Origin: Actinomycetes bacterium | GTDB lineage: Bacteria > Actinomycetota > Actinomycetes > Actinomycetales > Microbacteriaceae | Length of the DNA: 6,221 nt | Direction of reading: 5' to 3' | NCBI GenBank assembly: GCA_023451265.1 | Contig: JAEYAG010000060.1 | Location: 1-6,221 of the forward strand | Shown here: positions 4,756 to 6,221 of the stretch, piece by piece | Layout of the letters: each line of letters starts with the position of its first letter | Position numbering within the stretch: position 1 is the stretch's first letter | Notes under the pieces: model-generated | Seen by the model: the letters and a program-made list of their open reading frames with translations, nothing else | Databases searched by the model: none | What the model was told of the DNA's origin: nothing | Program-made: the position numbers and the translations under genes

Positions 4756-6221
4756 CTACGCCCTCAGGATGTCCCACGCCATGACGGCGGCCGCGGCCGA
4801 CCAGGCCTGCGGGCGGCACGCAGCCGGGTACCGTGCGGGGCGTGGCACGTCGGTCGCCGCGTCGCCGGCGTGCAGCTCGGGCACGCGGTAGCCGAACGCC
4901 TCCGCCGCGGCCAGCATGCCGGCGACGACCTCCCGCGCGGGCTCGGTCAGTACGGCGCGGGCCATGCCGCGCGCGACGATCGCGGTGTCGTGGGTCCACA
5001 CGCTGCCGCCGTGGTAGCTCAGCGGCCAGTAGCCGCCGGCATCCGTCGACAGCGTCCGCAGACCGAAGCCCGACGACATCGATCCGCCGGTGAGGAGCCG
5101 GGCCACCTCGGCTTCTTCCTCGGGAGAGAGGATGCCGGTGCCCAAGAGGTGCCCGGCGTTCGTCGTCATGGTGTCGACCGCCCGGCCGTCGCGATCGAGC
5201 GCGATCGCCGGGTAACGCCCCTCCGGCGTCGTGACCCAGAACCGCTCCGCGAAGCGCTGCTTGAGCCCCGCCGCCCACGCGCGCAGGCGCTCGGCGCAGG
5301 GCCGGCCGAACCGCTCCAGCAGGTCCGCCCCGCCGATCGCCGCCTCGTACGCGTAGCCCTGCACCTCGCACAGGGCGATCGGCCCCGCCGCGAGCGTCGG
5401 CAGCAGCGCGAGTACCTCTTCGTCAGGCATGCCGGCTTCGGCGGTCTCGGCGAGCAACGACACCCACAGGGGCGTCGCGTCGACCGTGCCGTAGTACAGC
5501 GGCGGCAGCACGATGCCCTCGCCGGGCATCTCCAGGGTGCCGGCGCGCAGCTCGTGCATGATCTTGCCGGGCTGCTCCGCTGTCGCCGGGTCGGTCCGCG
5601 TCCCCTGCAGACGCGCGAGCACGCGCAGGGTGGATGCCGCCATCGTGCTGTCCAGGGGGAGCAACAGTCGCGCGGCCCACAGCGAGTCGCGGCCGAACAG
5701 GGTGAAGAACCACGGGGCGCCGGCCGCGAAGAACACGTCGTCGGGGTGGTCGGGCAGCGCGAGCCGCAAGGCGGCGAGGTCATCGAGCGCGCGGTCGAGC
5801 CAGCGCTGCAGGCGCGGGTCGGCGCCCGAGGTGGGCGCGGGCGCGTGCCACGGTGCGGGCGCCGCGGCCGCGCGGACCACAAGCCCGGCGTCGGCCAGGT
5901 GCGCCGACCACTCCGCGGTCGCGGCGCCGTGCGCCGGGACCTCGAGGTCCCACTCCAGTGTCGCCTCGGCGGCTGCGACACTGACGTCGGCCTCGGGGGC
6001 GGTGATGGTCAGCTGAGCGCTGCCGCCGCGCACGGCGAGGCCGGATGCCGTGGTCTCGGCATCCGTCGCCGTGCCGCCCGCCGACCCGGCCTTCACCTCT
6101 TGCAGCGGGGAGAGGTCCCAGCCGATCCGCACTCGTCGTGCGATAGCCGTCCGGCGCGTTACGCCGGGGCGGGGCCGGCGGCGCCGGTTGCCGGGGCGGC
6201 CCGGGTGCGCAGGGACGAGCC
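4756..6221 (-). CDS. Amylo-alpha-1,6-glucosidase / glycogen-debranching-type protein, 5' end off the window
   Basis: It belongs to the actinobacterial family annotated as amylo-alpha-1,6-glucosidase (GDE_C-type (alpha/alpha)6 barrel after an N-terminal beta domain), expected to hydrolyse alpha-1,6 branches or related oligosaccharides. Numbering from the GTG at 6132: residues 1-100 are the end of the beta domain, with GWDLSPLQEVKAG at 4-16. The barrel follows, with APWFFTLFGRDSLWAAR (139-155), GTRTDPATAEQPGKIMHELR (177-196), YYGTVDATPLW (213-223), EVQGYAYEA (256-264), TTNAGHLLGTGIL (323-335) and GGSVWTHDTA (375-384). Acidic residues in these motifs (Asp149, Glu186, Asp218, Asp382) are candidate catalytic or binding residues. 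It ends with TAG at 4756-4758. Full-length relatives have about 650-720 residues; 458 lie after this GTG. The GTG lacks a Shine-Dalgarno and the frame stays open to the edge, so it is probably internal and roughly 200 N-terminal residues lie outside. No signal peptide can be judged. Confidence 0.88.
   Translation of the reverse strand, partial: LVPAHPGRPGNRRRRPRPGVTRRTAIARRVRIGWDLSPLQEVKAGSAGGTATDAETTASGLAVRGGSAQLTITAPEADVSVAAAEATLEWDLEVPAHGAATAEWSAHLADAGLVVRAAAAPAPWHAPAPTSGADPRLQRWLDRALDDLAALRLALPDHPDDVFFAAGAPWFFTLFGRDSLWAARLLLPLDSTMAASTLRVLARLQGTRTDPATAEQPGKIMHELRAGTLEMPGEGIVLPPLYYGTVDATPLWVSLLAETAEAGMPDEEVLALLPTLAAGPIALCEVQGYAYEAAIGGADLLERFGRPCAERLRAWAAGLKQRFAERFWVTTPEGRYPAIALDRDGRAVDTMTTNAGHLLGTGILSPEEEAEVARLLTGGSMSSGFGLRTLSTDAGGYWPLSYHGGSVWTHDTAIVARGMARAVLTEPAREVVAGMLAAAEAFGYRVPELHAGDAATDVPRPARYPAACRPQAWSAAAAVMAWDILRA

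Noticed and set aside
1..6221. CRISPR array, insertion sequence, toxin-antitoxin or defence system
   Set aside because: No regularly spaced repeats, transposase, terminal inverted repeats with target duplication, or recognisable defence proteins were found on either strand.

Overview
This window looks like chromosomal DNA from a high-GC actinobacterium, most likely Microbacteriaceae and probably Microbacterium or a close relative. The support is strong G/C bias at third codon positions, GTG starts, a likely leaderless gene, a tRNA without an encoded CCA end, actinobacterial-type protein families, and the heptamer GGATGCC/GGCATCC, found 14 times. The genus is inferred from these features, not from a database search.

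Layout. (1) 1-631, plus strand: a small two-helix membrane protein of unknown function whose true start may lie left of the window. (2) 676-1001, minus strand: a decayed cytosine-deaminase-like amidohydrolase reduced to N-terminal, middle and C-terminal scraps. (3) 1080-1152, plus strand: tRNA-Ala(CGC), followed by a strong hairpin terminator. (4) 1229-2832, minus strand: a 4-coumarate-CoA-ligase-like acyl-CoA synthetase, complete in all motifs but split by one missing base near 2335-2338. (5) 2901-3974, minus strand: a valine/leucine dehydrogenase of the Glu/Leu/Phe/Val family, upstream of the ligase and possibly co-transcribed with it. (6) 3975-4274: a divergent intergenic region with a symmetric 66-bp imperfect palindrome and candidate promoters. 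(7) 4275-4751, plus strand: a YbaK/ProX-family protein lacking the usual catalytic lysine. (8) 4756-6221, minus strand: the C-terminal two thirds or so of an amylo-alpha-1,6-glucosidase-type protein, convergent with (7) and running off the right edge.

How the genes fit together. The dehydrogenase turns branched-chain amino acids into 2-oxoacids. The adjacent ligase activates a carboxylic acid to its CoA thioester. Shared catabolic regulation is plausible, but the ligase substrate cannot be read from sequence. The glucosidase belongs to storage or oligosaccharide metabolism and the YbaK protein to translation quality control, with no evident link to the others. The region is mostly ordinary housekeeping and catabolic DNA. 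I do not see a defence system, mobile element, CRISPR array or biosynthetic cluster. The points most worth checking are the one-base frameshift, the twice-deleted amidohydrolase relic, the 66-bp palindrome and the lysine-less YbaK protein.
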